A stretch of DNA of 64,000 bases from Neokomagataea thailandica NBRC 106555 (GCF_001598495.1 NZ_BCZB01000001.1:62001-126000); one strand, 5' to 3'. Positions 44,617-54,409 are shown, numbered from the stretch's first letter. Made by a program: numbers and translations. Notes: a model not told the origin generated them from the letters alone.

Positions 44617-45525
44617 ATGCGTTTCACAGTGGAAAGTTCCGAGCCGACGTCTTATCGATCGGTTTTTATTTCGGACATTCATATGGGTACACGAGGAAGT
44701 CGTGTTGCTCTGACAACTGACTTCTTACGTACTATTACGTGTGAGCGCCTTTACCTTGTTGGTGATATTATTGACGGGTGGAGACTTCGACGTGCGTGGT
44801 ATTGGGATGAGGCGCATGATGAATTTCTTCGTCTGATCTTGCGGTTGGCACGTAATGGCACCGAAGTCATTTATATCCCCGGAAACCATGACGAGATGCT
44901 CCGCAATTGGCTCTCGATGGAATTAAAAATTGCTTCTATCCGCTTGGTGCCAAAGGCTGAGCATATTGCTGCGGATGGGCGTAAATATCTGGTCATTCAT
45001 GGCGATGAGTTTGATAGCATTGTCCGGTGTTATCCGCTTTTGGCGGTGTTGGGCGATCATGCTTATACGGCGGCTCTGTTCCTTAATCGTTGGATTAATG
45101 TCGCACGTCGTAAGTTGGGTTTGCCGTATCGCTCATTCTCTGCATGGGCTAAAAAGCGCGTGAAAAGTGCGGTTAAAGCGATTGATCGTTTTGAAATGGC
45201 GCTGGCACGTGAAGCGAAGCAAATTGGTGCAGATGGTGTAATCTGTGGGCATATTCATACGGCTGAAATCCGCGATATTGGCGGTGTGACGTATATGAAC
45301 ACTGGGGATTGGGTAGAAAGCTGCACCGCTCTGGTGGAAAAATGGGATGGCCAGTTTGAGCTCGTTGACTGGACCGCGCGGATGCATGAGGCGTGGAAGA
45401 CCACGCTGTCTGAGATTAATAAGCCTGCTGGTGCGCTTGGGGATGATTTGAAACCTGTGCTGGCGCAGATGATGCAGCAGGGTATGTCCTCCGACACCAC
45501 AATGGAAGCAAAGCAAACAGCGTGA
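44617..45525 (+). CDS. PlcP/LpxH-like metallophosphoesterase
   Basis: A 302-residue calcineurin-like phosphoesterase. Metal ligands are visible: SDIHMG (Asp20, His22), GDIID (Asp50), GNHDE (Asn90, His91), VIHGDEFD (His128) and CGHIHTAEIRDIG. The family is usually annotated as UDP-2,3-diacylglucosamine diphosphatase (LpxH), but members encoded next to an SqdX/Agt-like glycosyltransferase in Alphaproteobacteria include PlcP, a phospholipase C-like enzyme releasing diacylglycerol from membrane phospholipids in phosphate starvation. The downstream gene overlaps it by four bases (GTGA), so the pair is tightly coupled. Context favours PlcP; LpxH activity cannot be excluded. Confidence 0.88.
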   Translation: MRFTVESSEPTSYRSVFISDIHMGTRGSRVALTTDFLRTITCERLYLVGDIIDGWRLRRAWYWDEAHDEFLRLILRLARNGTEVIYIPGNHDEMLRNWLSMELKIASIRLVPKAEHIAADGRKYLVIHGDEFDSIVRCYPLLAVLGDHAYTAALFLNRWINVARRKLGLPYRSFSAWAKKRVKSAVKAIDRFEMALAREAKQIGADGVICGHIHTAEIRDIGGVTYMNTGDWVESCTALVEKWDGQFELVDWTARMHEAWKTTLSEINKPAGALGDDLKPVLAQMMQQGMSSDTTMEAKQTA

Positions 45526-46568
45526 CAGAGACACCTCGCGTTTTACGACGTATTTTGATTGCTACGGATGCGTGGCACCCTCAGGTCAATGGCGTTGTGC
45601 GCACAATGTCCATCGTGGTGGAAGAACTGCGTAAGCGCGGCCATGAGGTACGCGTTGTGGGGCCAGATCAGTTCCACACCGTGCCGTGCCCGACTTATCC
45701 GGAAATTCGCTTGGCAACACGGCCGGGTGGGAAGTTTGCGCAGATTATGCGGGAATTTCGGCCTGAGGTGCTGCATATCGTTACAGAGGGTCCCATCGGT
45801 TGGGCTGCTTGGCGCTGGGCGCGCAAGAAGGGTGTGCCGTTTACGACCTCCTATCACACGCGTTTCCCGGAATATGTGCAGGCGCGGATTAAGTTTGGTC
45901 TGAACCTCTCTTATCGTCTGTTGCGGCACTTTCACAATGCGGCCTCGGCGACGTTAGTGGCCACGGCGAGCTTGCGGGAAGATTTGGAATGGCGTGGCTT
46001 TACGCGTTTAAGCCCGTGGACGCGTGGGGTTAATCTGGAGCGTTTTGCGCCGGAGCCGCGTTGTGACTGGAAAGCACGACTGGGCGTATCAGGCCCGATC
46101 TTTATTTATGTTGGGCGCGTTGCGGTTGAGAAGAATATCGAGGCGTTTTTGTCGCTAGATCTTCCCGGTACGAAAGTGGTTGTGGGGGATGGGCCGCAGC
46201 GTCCGGCTTTGGAACAAAAATTCCCTCAGGCGTTTTTTACAGGGCGTTTGGATGAGGGGGAGCTATCAGCCGCTTATGCTGGGGGCGATGTTTTCGTGTT
46301 CCCAAGTGTGACGGATACGTTTGGTCTTGTGCTGTTGGAGGCATTGGCCAGTGGCACGCCGTGTGCTGCATATGATGTGACGGGGCCGCGCGATATTCTT
46401 GCAGGGACGAATGGGCGCATTGGTTCTGTTGGGTCCGATTTGAAAGCAGCGTGTTTGGCTGCGTTGAAGGCTGATCGGGCGGAATGTCGGAAACATGCTG
46501 AGCGCTTTACCTGGGAAGCGTGTACGGATTTGTTTGAGGGCGTGTTGCAGCCGTTTTTTGAGGGCTAG
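45522..46568 (+). CDS. GT4 glycosyltransferase (Agt/SqdX-like, possible glycolipid synthase)
   Basis: A 348-residue GT-B glycosyltransferase. N-terminal acceptor domain: ILIATDAWHPQVNGVVRTM, VVGPDQFHTVPCPTYPEIRL, FTTSYHTRFPEYVQARI. C-terminal donor domain: IFIYVGRVAVEKNIEAFL and VFVFPSVTDTFGLVLLEALA with the EX7E-type glutamates. These are strongly like the Agt/SqdX group that transfers a sugar or uronic acid to diacylglycerol. The start is GTG overlapping the phosphoesterase stop (GTGA). A coupled PlcP-Agt pair would replace phospholipid with glycolipid; the donor sugar is unknown. Confidence 0.88.
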   Translation: MTETPRVLRRILIATDAWHPQVNGVVRTMSIVVEELRKRGHEVRVVGPDQFHTVPCPTYPEIRLATRPGGKFAQIMREFRPEVLHIVTEGPIGWAAWRWARKKGVPFTTSYHTRFPEYVQARIKFGLNLSYRLLRHFHNAASATLVATASLREDLEWRGFTRLSPWTRGVNLERFAPEPRCDWKARLGVSGPIFIYVGRVAVEKNIEAFLSLDLPGTKVVVGDGPQRPALEQKFPQAFFTGRLDEGELSAAYAGGDVFVFPSVTDTFGLVLLEALASGTPCAAYDVTGPRDILAGTNGRIGSVGSDLKAACLAALKADRAECRKHAERFTWEACTDLFEGVLQPFFEG

Positions 46569-46724
46569 TTGTTGAGATCTTGTGGTTGTTGGACGAGTTA
46601 TCCTGAAGATTGCGTGTGGGCACCGAGGTAGTTTTGTTTGGCACATGCCTAGGGAACGGATATTAACATTTCTAGATCATTATGATTATAGTTGGCGCAT
46701 TTTTATGGGACTAGGGCCATTCAA

Positions 46725-47276
46725 GTGCGTGTAAAAAAATATATTAATGTCTTACGTCAGTACAAGAATTCGGTTGATGCTCGTGTGACGGCGTTGAGTT
46801 TTTGGCACTTCATTCTTGTTTTTTCTGTCATGACGGAGGTTGTTAAAGTTATAGTTGGTGCTGTGGCGTCAATATTATTATCTGACCCTGTGGAAAGAGT
46901 ACCGTGGTCCAATACATTTAATGTTGAAGATTACATTAGGTTGATTTTTCTTGCTGTATGTATCGGACCTCTTCTTGAGACGTTATTTTTTCAGAGTTTT
47001 ATTCTGTTTATAATGAAAAAATTTTTCAAAAATTCTCCGCTTTTTCCAATCATCATATCAGGAATAATATTTGGCATAAATCATTATTATAGTTCGGTAT
47101 ATGTGGTATTCATGATGTTTGTCGGTTTTTTGTGGGCATATGGATATGAAAATAGAATAAAATCACAGAATAACCCTTTCTTCTCGATTTTTTTAGTTCA
47201 TTCAATTACGAATTCGTTTTCTATTTTGGCTTTATTTTTAATGCAGCATCATTCTTTTCACTGGAGAAGCATGTAA
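46725..47276 (+). CDS. CPBP-family intramembrane protease-like protein
   Basis: A 183-residue membrane protein, AT-rich compared with its neighbours, suggesting acquisition. It has about five to six hydrophobic segments and the CPBP (Abi, CAAX-protease-like) motifs in diverged form: IGPLLETLFFQSFILF (motif 1 normally EExxxR, here one Glu and no Arg), GIIFGINHYY (motif 2 with His) and FSIFLVHSITNSF (motif 3 His, Asn). Partial loss of motif 1 makes activity uncertain. The start is unclear: GTG 46725 or TTG 46692. It could protect against bacteriocins or act in maturation of an exported peptide, but no such gene is adjacent. Confidence 0.75.
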   Translation: MRVKKYINVLRQYKNSVDARVTALSFWHFILVFSVMTEVVKVIVGAVASILLSDPVERVPWSNTFNVEDYIRLIFLAVCIGPLLETLFFQSFILFIMKKFFKNSPLFPIIISGIIFGINHYYSSVYVVFMMFVGFLWAYGYENRIKSQNNPFFSIFLVHSITNSFSILALFLMQHHSFHWRSM

Positions 47277-47293
47277 TGGTGCCTCTCCAGTGA
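47258..47293. repeat. 10-bp perfect inverted repeat around the CPBP stop codon
   Basis: TCACTGGAGA (47258-47267) and TCTCCAGTGA (47284-47293), spaced by 16 bases that include the stop codon. No T-run follows on either strand. Possibly a terminator-like hairpin between convergent genes. Confidence 0.5.
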
Positions 47294-47315
47294 GTGATTT
47301 GGGGTAATATAAATA

Positions 47316-49646
47316 TTAAACCGTCGTTAGTTTAACATATTCCTCACGGAAACGGCGGAAGATGCCGAAGAGTACGGCATCTTGAACCTTACTGGCGTCT
47401 TTGGGGGTGCTGAGGCGTACGGTCATGACCATGGTGACGGTGGCATCGCCCAAAGCATTGATGCGGACAGTTGGTGCGGGATCAGCGAGGACTTCGTCAC
47501 GTTCAGCCGCAATCTCGATGAGTTTGGCGCGTACGGCATCAAGGTCACAGGATGTTGGGACATTGAAGGTCATGGATAATGCGCTGGTGGCGCCGGAGAA
47601 GGTGGCGTTTTTTACGCTGGACGTGATGAATTGTGAGTTCGGCACGATCACCGTTGAGCCGTCGCTCAGGTTGAGTTCTGTGGCGCGAATGCTGATGCGT
47701 TTGACATCGCCACGATTGCCCGAAATTTCGACCACGTCACCAATACGTACCGGGCGCTCTGCGAGGAGAATAATGCCGGAGACGAAGTTCTGGACAATAG
47801 ATTGAAGGCCAAAACCGATACCGACTGAGAGGGCACTGACCACCCATGTCAGGTTTTGAACAGACAGGCCAGCGAGGCTGAGTTCAAACAACCCAACCAA
47901 GATCCATGAGCAATAGGTGAAAATGGAGGTGATGGAATTACGTGCGCCGATATCGAGGCGTGTTGTGGGGAGAAAACGATCTCGGATCCACTGGCGGACT
48001 TGTTGGATTAGGTAAGAGGCCGCGAAGAAAATGAGGATAATGGTGAGGATTGTGCCGAGGGAGACATGTACGCCACCAATGGTATTGCCGATAAAGAGTA
48101 AGCGCAGACGTTCACCGACATCTCCGGGGTTGGCGCTGCCACTGCTTTGAGCGGTGGAGACGAGGAGGAAAAAGAGAAACAGATTGCCTAGCCCAGAGAG
48201 TAGGACCGTCAGTTGTTGGAGGCGGCGTTCTGGTAGGCCAAGTCCGCTGAGATGTCGGCCAATGCGGCCTTCTGGGTCAAGCAACTGCTCAAGCGCGTGA
48301 CGCCAGAAGAGAGCGAGTAGTCCGGTGGTGAGGAGGGCCGTGCCGAGCGTGAGCAGCCAGCCGATGAGGAAAAATGCGGTTGGTGTATGGCGTAGAAGAA
48401 TAGCGGCGCTGCTGAGGATGAAGGTGAGCACCACGAGGCCGAGCAATGAGGGGGCGAAGCTGTTCGTGCCTTCGATGGAGCGGAGTTTACGGAAGATCAG
48501 GATCGCGGTGATATTGACGCTTAATACGAACAGAATTTCGAGGACAATGAGCAGCGTTGGCCCAAAGACATCTTGTTCAAGAGCTGTGCGCAGGATGTTG
48601 AGCGTCACGATTGCGATGGCGAGTGCACCATCGATTTTACGCAGGAGTGCGGCAAGGTCCGAGTGGTGGTGGGCGAGGGGGCTATGACGCCCGGTCAGTG
48701 CGTGGCCTGTGCCGATAATGAAGCCGCAGAAAGGCAGGGTCTGCGCGAGTGTGAGTGCGAAGATATTACCATCAAGAGCGGGGCCACCGGGGAGAAGCGC
48801 TATGAGTATAGCCCAGAGGAGGCCCGCAACGATGGCGCCGACCAATCCGCCCAGGAAGGTTACGAAGATACCACCGCGGAGGGAGGTCCCAATCGTTGGG
48901 GTTTCTTCGTCTTCCGAGATGGCTGGTGTGCGTAGGGCGACCCGCAAGATAGCGGGGATAATGAGCGGGGTGATGAGGAGTGTGGCGAGGAGGCTGCCCA
49001 GTAGTGTTCCCCAATACTCTAATGTGCCGCCTTTATGGAAAGAGCCGTGATTTTCAGCGTTTTCTGAGGCAAGGCTGGACCAGAAATGAGGGCTGAGTGG
49101 AGACGGAACAGGCTCCCACAATGTGGCGTGGTGCAGGCGCATACGGCGGGCATTGAGGGTTGTGATGAGCTGTTGGGCTTGGAGTGCGTACAGCTTGGCG
49201 CGCATCAGAGATGTTTGCACGGCTTGGGCGTTGCTGAGGAGGGCGGCGCGCTGGGTTGTTATGGCGCTATCTTCATGGTCTGCGGCTTTAGGGCCGAGGA
49301 TTTTAAGATAAGATTGGGTGATGTCATCAAAGGCTTGAAGCTGATCGATCGTGCCGCGCATGGCTTGTTGTGTCGTTTGCGCTTGGTGGATCAGCGTATC
49401 TAATGTGCTGTTGTCAGGGTTGGTGCTCGCTTGGTCTAGGCTCGTATTGATATTTTGGAGGTCGTGAGCGCTATCATCAAGGCTATGCCCAATTGTCGTT
49501 GAGATGTTGCGCCAGTCTTGCCCGACAATGGTGAGGTTGGGTGCGGCTTTTATGGACGAAATGGATGCGCAGAGCGTGATGAAGGCGAGGATGCACAACT
49601 GTAATGCGCGTCTGTAGCGGTGTGTGTGGTGGGAAAGAGGCGACAT
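47316..49646 (-). CDS. MscS-family mechanosensitive channel with N-terminal DUF3772-like region
   Basis: A 776-residue inner-membrane protein. A signal peptide (LCILAFITLCASISSIKA) leads to a periplasmic helical region of about 190 residues (HDLQNINTSLDQAS, TIDQLQAFDDITQSYLK) like DUF3772, then about ten membrane helices. The C-terminal MscS core starts at TWVVSALSVGIGFGLQSIVQ, followed by ILLAERPVRIGDVVEISGN and VIVPNSQFITSSVKNAT. It should open on membrane tension to release solutes after osmotic downshock. It lies 17 bases downstream of the helicase gene, so both are probably co-transcribed. Confidence 0.92.
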   Translation of the reverse strand: MSPLSHHTHRYRRALQLCILAFITLCASISSIKAAPNLTIVGQDWRNISTTIGHSLDDSAHDLQNINTSLDQASTNPDNSTLDTLIHQAQTTQQAMRGTIDQLQAFDDITQSYLKILGPKAADHEDSAITTQRAALLSNAQAVQTSLMRAKLYALQAQQLITTLNARRMRLHHATLWEPVPSPLSPHFWSSLASENAENHGSFHKGGTLEYWGTLLGSLLATLLITPLIIPAILRVALRTPAISEDEETPTIGTSLRGGIFVTFLGGLVGAIVAGLLWAILIALLPGGPALDGNIFALTLAQTLPFCGFIIGTGHALTGRHSPLAHHHSDLAALLRKIDGALAIAIVTLNILRTALEQDVFGPTLLIVLEILFVLSVNITAILIFRKLRSIEGTNSFAPSLLGLVVLTFILSSAAILLRHTPTAFFLIGWLLTLGTALLTTGLLALFWRHALEQLLDPEGRIGRHLSGLGLPERRLQQLTVLLSGLGNLFLFFLLVSTAQSSGSANPGDVGERLRLLFIGNTIGGVHVSLGTILTIILIFFAASYLIQQVRQWIRDRFLPTTRLDIGARNSITSIFTYCSWILVGLFELSLAGLSVQNLTWVVSALSVGIGFGLQSIVQNFVSGIILLAERPVRIGDVVEISGNRGDVKRISIRATELNLSDGSTVIVPNSQFITSSVKNATFSGATSALSMTFNVPTSCDLDAVRAKLIEIAAERDEVLADPAPTVRINALGDATVTMVMTVRLSTPKDASKVQDAVLFGIFRRFREEYVKLTTV

Positions 49647-49663
49647 TAGGCGTGTGTCCTGCG

Positions 49664-52606
49664 TTAAGATGCGTCGGGTGTTGGCGTGAAGAAGGTCTGA
49701 ATATCCGTCAGTGTATCGGCAAGGCTGAAGCGATGCACGGTCACACCTGCGGGAAAAGCCGTTAAGAGGCGTGACGGCATGCGTCGGTCTAAGATCACGA
49801 AGACACCACGATCGGTGCCGTGTCGGATTAAGCGTCCGAAGGCTTGGCGAAGTTTCATGCGGGTTAGGCGGTCATCATAATCACTTGGGTGTCCATCGGC
49901 CAGAACACGGCGGCGTTCGCGGTGGAGAATATCGGGGCGAGGCCATGGGGTTTTCTCGAACACGACCATACGCAGTGCTTCACCGGGAACATCGACGCCA
50001 TCGCGCATGGCATCTGTGCCGAGCAGGCAGGAATGGATTTCCGTACGGAAAATATCGACTAAGGTGGCGTTGTCCATTGCATCCACATGCTGCGCGTAGA
50101 GCGGTATTCCTTGTTCTTCGAGGTGCTCATGAATGCGCTGGTGGACATCACGCAGGCGTTTGATCGCGGTGAACAGGCCAAGTGCGCCGCCGCCTGATGC
50201 TTCGAACAAGGCTTGAAAGGCCCATGCGAGAGATGCCGGTTCGGTGGAGACATCGGTTACGACATAGGCGCGGGTTTGGTTCGCGTAATCAAACGGACTG
50301 AGGACGGAGGCGCGGATGGGGGGCTTGATGAAATGCGTGGCCCCAAGGCGCAGCTCTGCCGCTTGCCAATCACGCGTGCCGTCTTGATCAAAGGCAGTGC
50401 CGCTTTGATCCCGCAGTGTAGCGGAGGTGAGGAGCAGGCCATGTGCGGCTGTTTGTATGGCTGAGGCGAAAGGGATGGTCGGGTCCAGCCAGTGTCTGTG
50501 CAGCCCGACATCATGTGTGCCGCCGCCGGAGCGGTTGCGCGGTAAGGGTTCGGTGCGGATGAAGTCCACATATTGGGGGGCGTGTGTGTTGGGTTCTGGT
50601 GGGTGGCAGACGGCATCGAGCATGCCGATCCATCCGCTGACGCGCAGTGTGGCGCGACGGTAGAGGCTGCGGATCATCGCTTCAATGCGTTGGCGCGTGC
50701 CGGAATCCATCTCGGGGTCATCGTCTAGCTGGGCGGCGAGTTGATTGCTGAGATGTTGGAGGGGGCGTTTGAGGGTGTGGAATGCGGCAGAGAGGGTCTG
50801 CGCGGTGTCGAGAATGCCGGGTTCTGCGGGGAATAGGTCACATTCTGAGGGCGGGTAAGGGTTGTTGACGCGTTCTTGTGTCTGGCGGCGGTTGCGGAGT
50901 TGTGCGTTGAGGGCGCGGAGGAAGGCTTCAGACGGATTATTCTCATGCGGGGTGGCGGGCAGGATGCCGCTGAGAAGATCATCTTGTTCGGGATCAGCGG
51001 GAGGTTCGGTCGCGCTGGAAGGATTTAGGCGTTCGCTCCATCCCGGCGCGGGCAGGGCGTGTGCGGCTGCGAGAACAGCATGCACGGGGCCATCAAGGGT
51101 GGGGACGCGCTCTAATAAATCTTCAATACGGCGCAATAATCCGCGCGCGCGGGAGCGGCTGCCTTCAGCGCCGAGGAGCCAGCGGCGGAGTTCAGCGGCT
51201 TCAAGGCCGCAGAGGACCGTTGAAAAGGCACTATCGGCGGCATCTGGGACGTGATGCCCTTCGTCAAAGACATAGCGTGATGGGGTGCTGTCTTCATCCG
51301 GGATGCCTTCTGGGGTGGCGGCGTTCCATGAGGCTTGCGCCATGATGAGGGCATGGTTGGCGACGACAAGGTCTGCGTGTTTTGCGCGGCGGATGCCATG
51401 TTCGACAAAGCACGTTTGGTAATGCGGGCATGAGGCGTGGATGCACTCACCGCGCCGGTCTGCGATGCTGTGCAGGATGCCTTGCCCGAAGACTTCCCCG
51501 AACCATCCGGGCAGGTCCCCGCCCATAAGGTCCCCGTCTTGGCTGGCTTCAGCCCAACGGGCGATGAGGGCAAGGGGGAGGAGGTTCTTGCCGCCATCGG
51601 GGGATGAGGCGGCGCGTGCTGTGGTGGCGTTGAGCATATCCTCCATATTCAGCAAGCAGAGGTAGTTTTCGCGTCCTTTACGCACCACGACTTTGCTTCG
51701 GCGTGTGGCTTTGTCCGGGTAGAGGCGGTGGAGTTCTTTCTCCAACTGCTTTTGAAGGTGCCGGGTATAGGTGCTGAGCCAGACGGCGCCGTCATTTCGT
51801 TCGGCCCAGAGGCTAGCGGGGGCAATATAGCCAAGGGTTTTTCCGGTGCCTGTTCCTGCTTCAGCAAGAACGACATTGGGCGTGCCAACGGCTTCTCGTG
51901 GTTCAAAGGCGGCGGTGGCAACGGAGGAGAAGTCGGCTTGTCCGGGCCGGATCTCGGCTTGTGCGCCTAGGATGTCACGGAGGCGTTCACGCGCGGCGAG
52001 GGGGTCAACGGGGTGAGCGCTGGGTGGTGGGCGTTGAGCCTCATCTTCCCATTTGGGGAGGCGGCGCCAAATACGAATCGCGTCATGAGGGTGGCCGGAC
52101 GTATGATTGGCGGCGCCAAGAACATGGCTGACCTCATGGCTCCAGACCCAGCCTGAGCGTGTGAGCGGTGTGAGGAGGGCGCGTAATGTGTGGCCCTCTT
52201 GTGTTTGGGCTTTTGCGTGGAGCTGGTCGAGCAAGATTTCGCATAGGCGCGGTAAGAAATCGGCCCCGATGGTGGCGGGGGGCTCAATCTCTAACGCGAG
52301 GGCCATGCCGCGTGGCGTTGGGGCGACCGTGCGTGCGGGGTGCACGAATAGAAAGAGTTCCAGCAGGTCAAACCATGGGACGGGCTGTGTATGCGGCGGC
52401 AAGCCGAGGGCGCGCATGGCGCTGGGGCCGTGGATGAGTAGTGGTGGTGAGAGGCTGAGGAGGTGGGCGCGTGTCTCGGTAACGGTGAGGGAGAGGAGTT
52501 CTCCATCTGGGGTGAGCAGCGAAGAATGGCCACGTCGTGCGATGAGGGCAGGGGCATCGAACGGTGAAAGATGAGCGGGCGGAGTATGGGAGACGGGCGT
52601 GGACAT
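49664..52606 (-). CDS. DinG-family ATP-dependent DNA helicase
   Basis: A 980-residue superfamily 2 helicase. About 200 N-terminal residues of unknown role precede the core. Walker A is VVLAEAGTGTGKTLGYI (249-257), the DEAH box is YVFDEGHHVPDAA, and C-terminal motifs include CLLGTDAMRDGVDVPGEALR and FGRLIRHGTDRGVFVILDRR. Between motifs I and II, four cysteines (ENYLCLLNM, then GECIHASCPHYQTC) suit an XPD-type [4Fe-4S] cluster, as in DinG. It should unwind R-loops and forked DNA. The frame extends 95 codons upstream to 52891 into the lysK gene; that part is composition-poor, so the ATG at 52606 is preferred. Confidence 0.9.
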   Translation of the reverse strand: MSTPVSHTPPAHLSPFDAPALIARRGHSSLLTPDGELLSLTVTETRAHLLSLSPPLLIHGPSAMRALGLPPHTQPVPWFDLLELFLFVHPARTVAPTPRGMALALEIEPPATIGADFLPRLCEILLDQLHAKAQTQEGHTLRALLTPLTRSGWVWSHEVSHVLGAANHTSGHPHDAIRIWRRLPKWEDEAQRPPPSAHPVDPLAARERLRDILGAQAEIRPGQADFSSVATAAFEPREAVGTPNVVLAEAGTGTGKTLGYIAPASLWAERNDGAVWLSTYTRHLQKQLEKELHRLYPDKATRRSKVVVRKGRENYLCLLNMEDMLNATTARAASSPDGGKNLLPLALIARWAEASQDGDLMGGDLPGWFGEVFGQGILHSIADRRGECIHASCPHYQTCFVEHGIRRAKHADLVVANHALIMAQASWNAATPEGIPDEDSTPSRYVFDEGHHVPDAADSAFSTVLCGLEAAELRRWLLGAEGSRSRARGLLRRIEDLLERVPTLDGPVHAVLAAAHALPAPGWSERLNPSSATEPPADPEQDDLLSGILPATPHENNPSEAFLRALNAQLRNRRQTQERVNNPYPPSECDLFPAEPGILDTAQTLSAAFHTLKRPLQHLSNQLAAQLDDDPEMDSGTRQRIEAMIRSLYRRATLRVSGWIGMLDAVCHPPEPNTHAPQYVDFIRTEPLPRNRSGGGTHDVGLHRHWLDPTIPFASAIQTAAHGLLLTSATLRDQSGTAFDQDGTRDWQAAELRLGATHFIKPPIRASVLSPFDYANQTRAYVVTDVSTEPASLAWAFQALFEASGGGALGLFTAIKRLRDVHQRIHEHLEEQGIPLYAQHVDAMDNATLVDIFRTEIHSCLLGTDAMRDGVDVPGEALRMVVFEKTPWPRPDILHRERRRVLADGHPSDYDDRLTRMKLRQAFGRLIRHGTDRGVFVILDRRMPSRLLTAFPAGVTVHRFSLADTLTDIQTFFTPTPDAS

Positions 52607-52784
52607 TGTTGGGAGTTTACCCTGAGGGGCAGAACACTGCGAGGGAAAAGCAGAACGGATCGTGAAAATGGTACGATTTGAGAAAAATGACGCGTTTTGA
52701 TACCTTGGAAAGGGAACTAAATGCTGTGTTACTCTGCGTATTGCTTGACCGGAGAAACGTGGCTCCCTATTTTTTGGGGTAATC

Positions 52785-54404
52785 ATGGAAAAGCAGAACT
52801 CTTCTACAACCCCCCGCCCCGCTGCGTCCGCGCCGCTCCCGAAAGCATGGCCTTTTGAGGAGGCCCGCAAGATTGCCGAGCATGTTGGCAAACGTGATGC
52901 GGATAAACCTGCATTGCTGGAGACGGGCTATGGCCCCTCTGGTTTGCCGCATATTGGTACGTTTGGCGAAGTTGCCCGTACGACATGGGTGCGTAAGGCC
53001 TATGAAGCGCTGACAGGTCGCCCGACGCGTCTTTTGGCATTTTCGGATGATATGGATGCCTTGCGTAAGGTGCCAACCAATGTGCCGCAGCAAGAGATGT
53101 TGGCGAAGCATTTGGGCTTACCGTTGACGCGGATTCCTGACCCATTTGGTGAGTATGATAGTTTTGCCGCGCATAATAACGCGCGTTTGCGTCAGTTCCT
53201 CGACAGCTTTGGTTTCCAATACGAATTTGCATCCGCCACAGATTACTACACGAATGGCACTTTTGATGCGGCGCTGCGCCGTATGCTGGAAGTGCATGAT
53301 GAAGTCGTAGCCACCATTATCCCAACCCTAGGCCCAGACCGTCGGGCGACGTATTCTCCTGTTTTGCCGATCCACCCAGAAACAGGGCAGGTCATGCAGG
53401 TGCCCATTATTAAGGTGGACCCGGATGCGGGGACCGTGGTGTGGGATGATGAAAGCGGTAAGCGCTTTGAGACGTCTGTGCTTGGCGGTAATGCCAAGAT
53501 GCAGTGGAAAGCGGATTGGGCTATGCGCTGGTATGCGCTGGGCGTTGATTATGAAATGTCCGGTAAGGACTTGATCGACAGCGTGCGTTTGTCGTCCAAA
53601 ATATGCCGTATCTTGGGTAAAGAGCCGCCCGCTGGTTTGACTTATGAACTGTTCTTGGATGCACAAGGGCAGAAGATCAGTAAGTCTAAGGGCAATGGTT
53701 TGTCCGTTGAGGAATGGCTGCGTTACGGTACGCCGGAAAGCTTGGCGCAGTATATGTTCCAACAGCCGACCCGTGCGAAGCGTCTGTTCTTTGATGTCAT
53801 TCCGCGAGCGACAGATGATTACCTGACCTTGGTGGGTAAGGCTGGGCAGCAAGAAGGCGATGACCTCAAGGCGAACCCGGTATGGTCGATCCATGGTGGG
53901 ACTATTCGCCCGGAAGATACTAGCCCCGTCTCCTACACGGCGCTGTTGAACCTCGCGAATGTGGCGAATGCGCGTGATACGGACACGTTGTGGAAGTTCT
54001 TGCGCCGTTATGATCCGACCTTGTCGCCTGAGACGCATCCTTATGTGGATCGCTTGGTTGGCTGCGCGTTAACGTATTTCACTGAGCAAGTTTCACCGAA
54101 TAAGACGTATCGTGATCCGACGGACCGCGAACGTCGTGGTCTTGAAGATTTGGCGGATGAGTTGGCCAAGTTGGATGTCTCTACACCGCCAGTGGCCGTG
54201 CAGGATGTCGTTTTTGAGGTGGGTAAGCGTTACTTTGAGAAGTCTGAACTGCGGTCGTGGTTTGGTTGCCTTTACGAGGTGCTTCTGGGCCAGAGCGAGG
54301 GGCCGCGTTTTGGTATTTTCGCGTCGTTGTTCGGCTTGAAAGAGACGGTTGAGTTGATCCGTACTGCGCTGGCGCGTCCGTCCAGCGAGGGTGAGCAGGG
54401 TTAA
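52785..54404 (+). CDS. lysK: Lysyl-tRNA synthetase, class I
   Basis: A 539-residue class I LysRS, the archaeal-type enzyme used by many Alphaproteobacteria instead of class II LysS. Class I signatures: GPSGLPHIGTFGEVART (HIGH-like) and GQKISKSKGNGLSVEEW (KMSKS-like). GVDYEMSGKDLIDSV and the C-terminal KRYFEKSELRSWFGCLYEVL also fit. It charges tRNA-Lys in the cytosol. GGGG precedes the ATG closely. The next gene, an MprF-like protein, starts 5 bases after its stop. In MprF systems, Lys-tRNA is the aminoacyl donor, so the pairing looks functional. Confidence 0.95.
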   Translation: MEKQNSSTTPRPAASAPLPKAWPFEEARKIAEHVGKRDADKPALLETGYGPSGLPHIGTFGEVARTTWVRKAYEALTGRPTRLLAFSDDMDALRKVPTNVPQQEMLAKHLGLPLTRIPDPFGEYDSFAAHNNARLRQFLDSFGFQYEFASATDYYTNGTFDAALRRMLEVHDEVVATIIPTLGPDRRATYSPVLPIHPETGQVMQVPIIKVDPDAGTVVWDDESGKRFETSVLGGNAKMQWKADWAMRWYALGVDYEMSGKDLIDSVRLSSKICRILGKEPPAGLTYELFLDAQGQKISKSKGNGLSVEEWLRYGTPESLAQYMFQQPTRAKRLFFDVIPRATDDYLTLVGKAGQQEGDDLKANPVWSIHGGTIRPEDTSPVSYTALLNLANVANARDTDTLWKFLRRYDPTLSPETHPYVDRLVGCALTYFTEQVSPNKTYRDPTDRERRGLEDLADELAKLDVSTPPVAVQDVVFEVGKRYFEKSELRSWFGCLYEVLLGQSEGPRFGIFASLFGLKETVELIRTALARPSSEGEQG

Positions 54405-54409
54405 GGCCT

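Noticed and set aside
52607-52891. 95-codon N-terminal extension of the DinG-like helicase
   Set aside because: It overlaps the lysK start on the other strand and lacks family features; the ATG at 52606 suits the family better.
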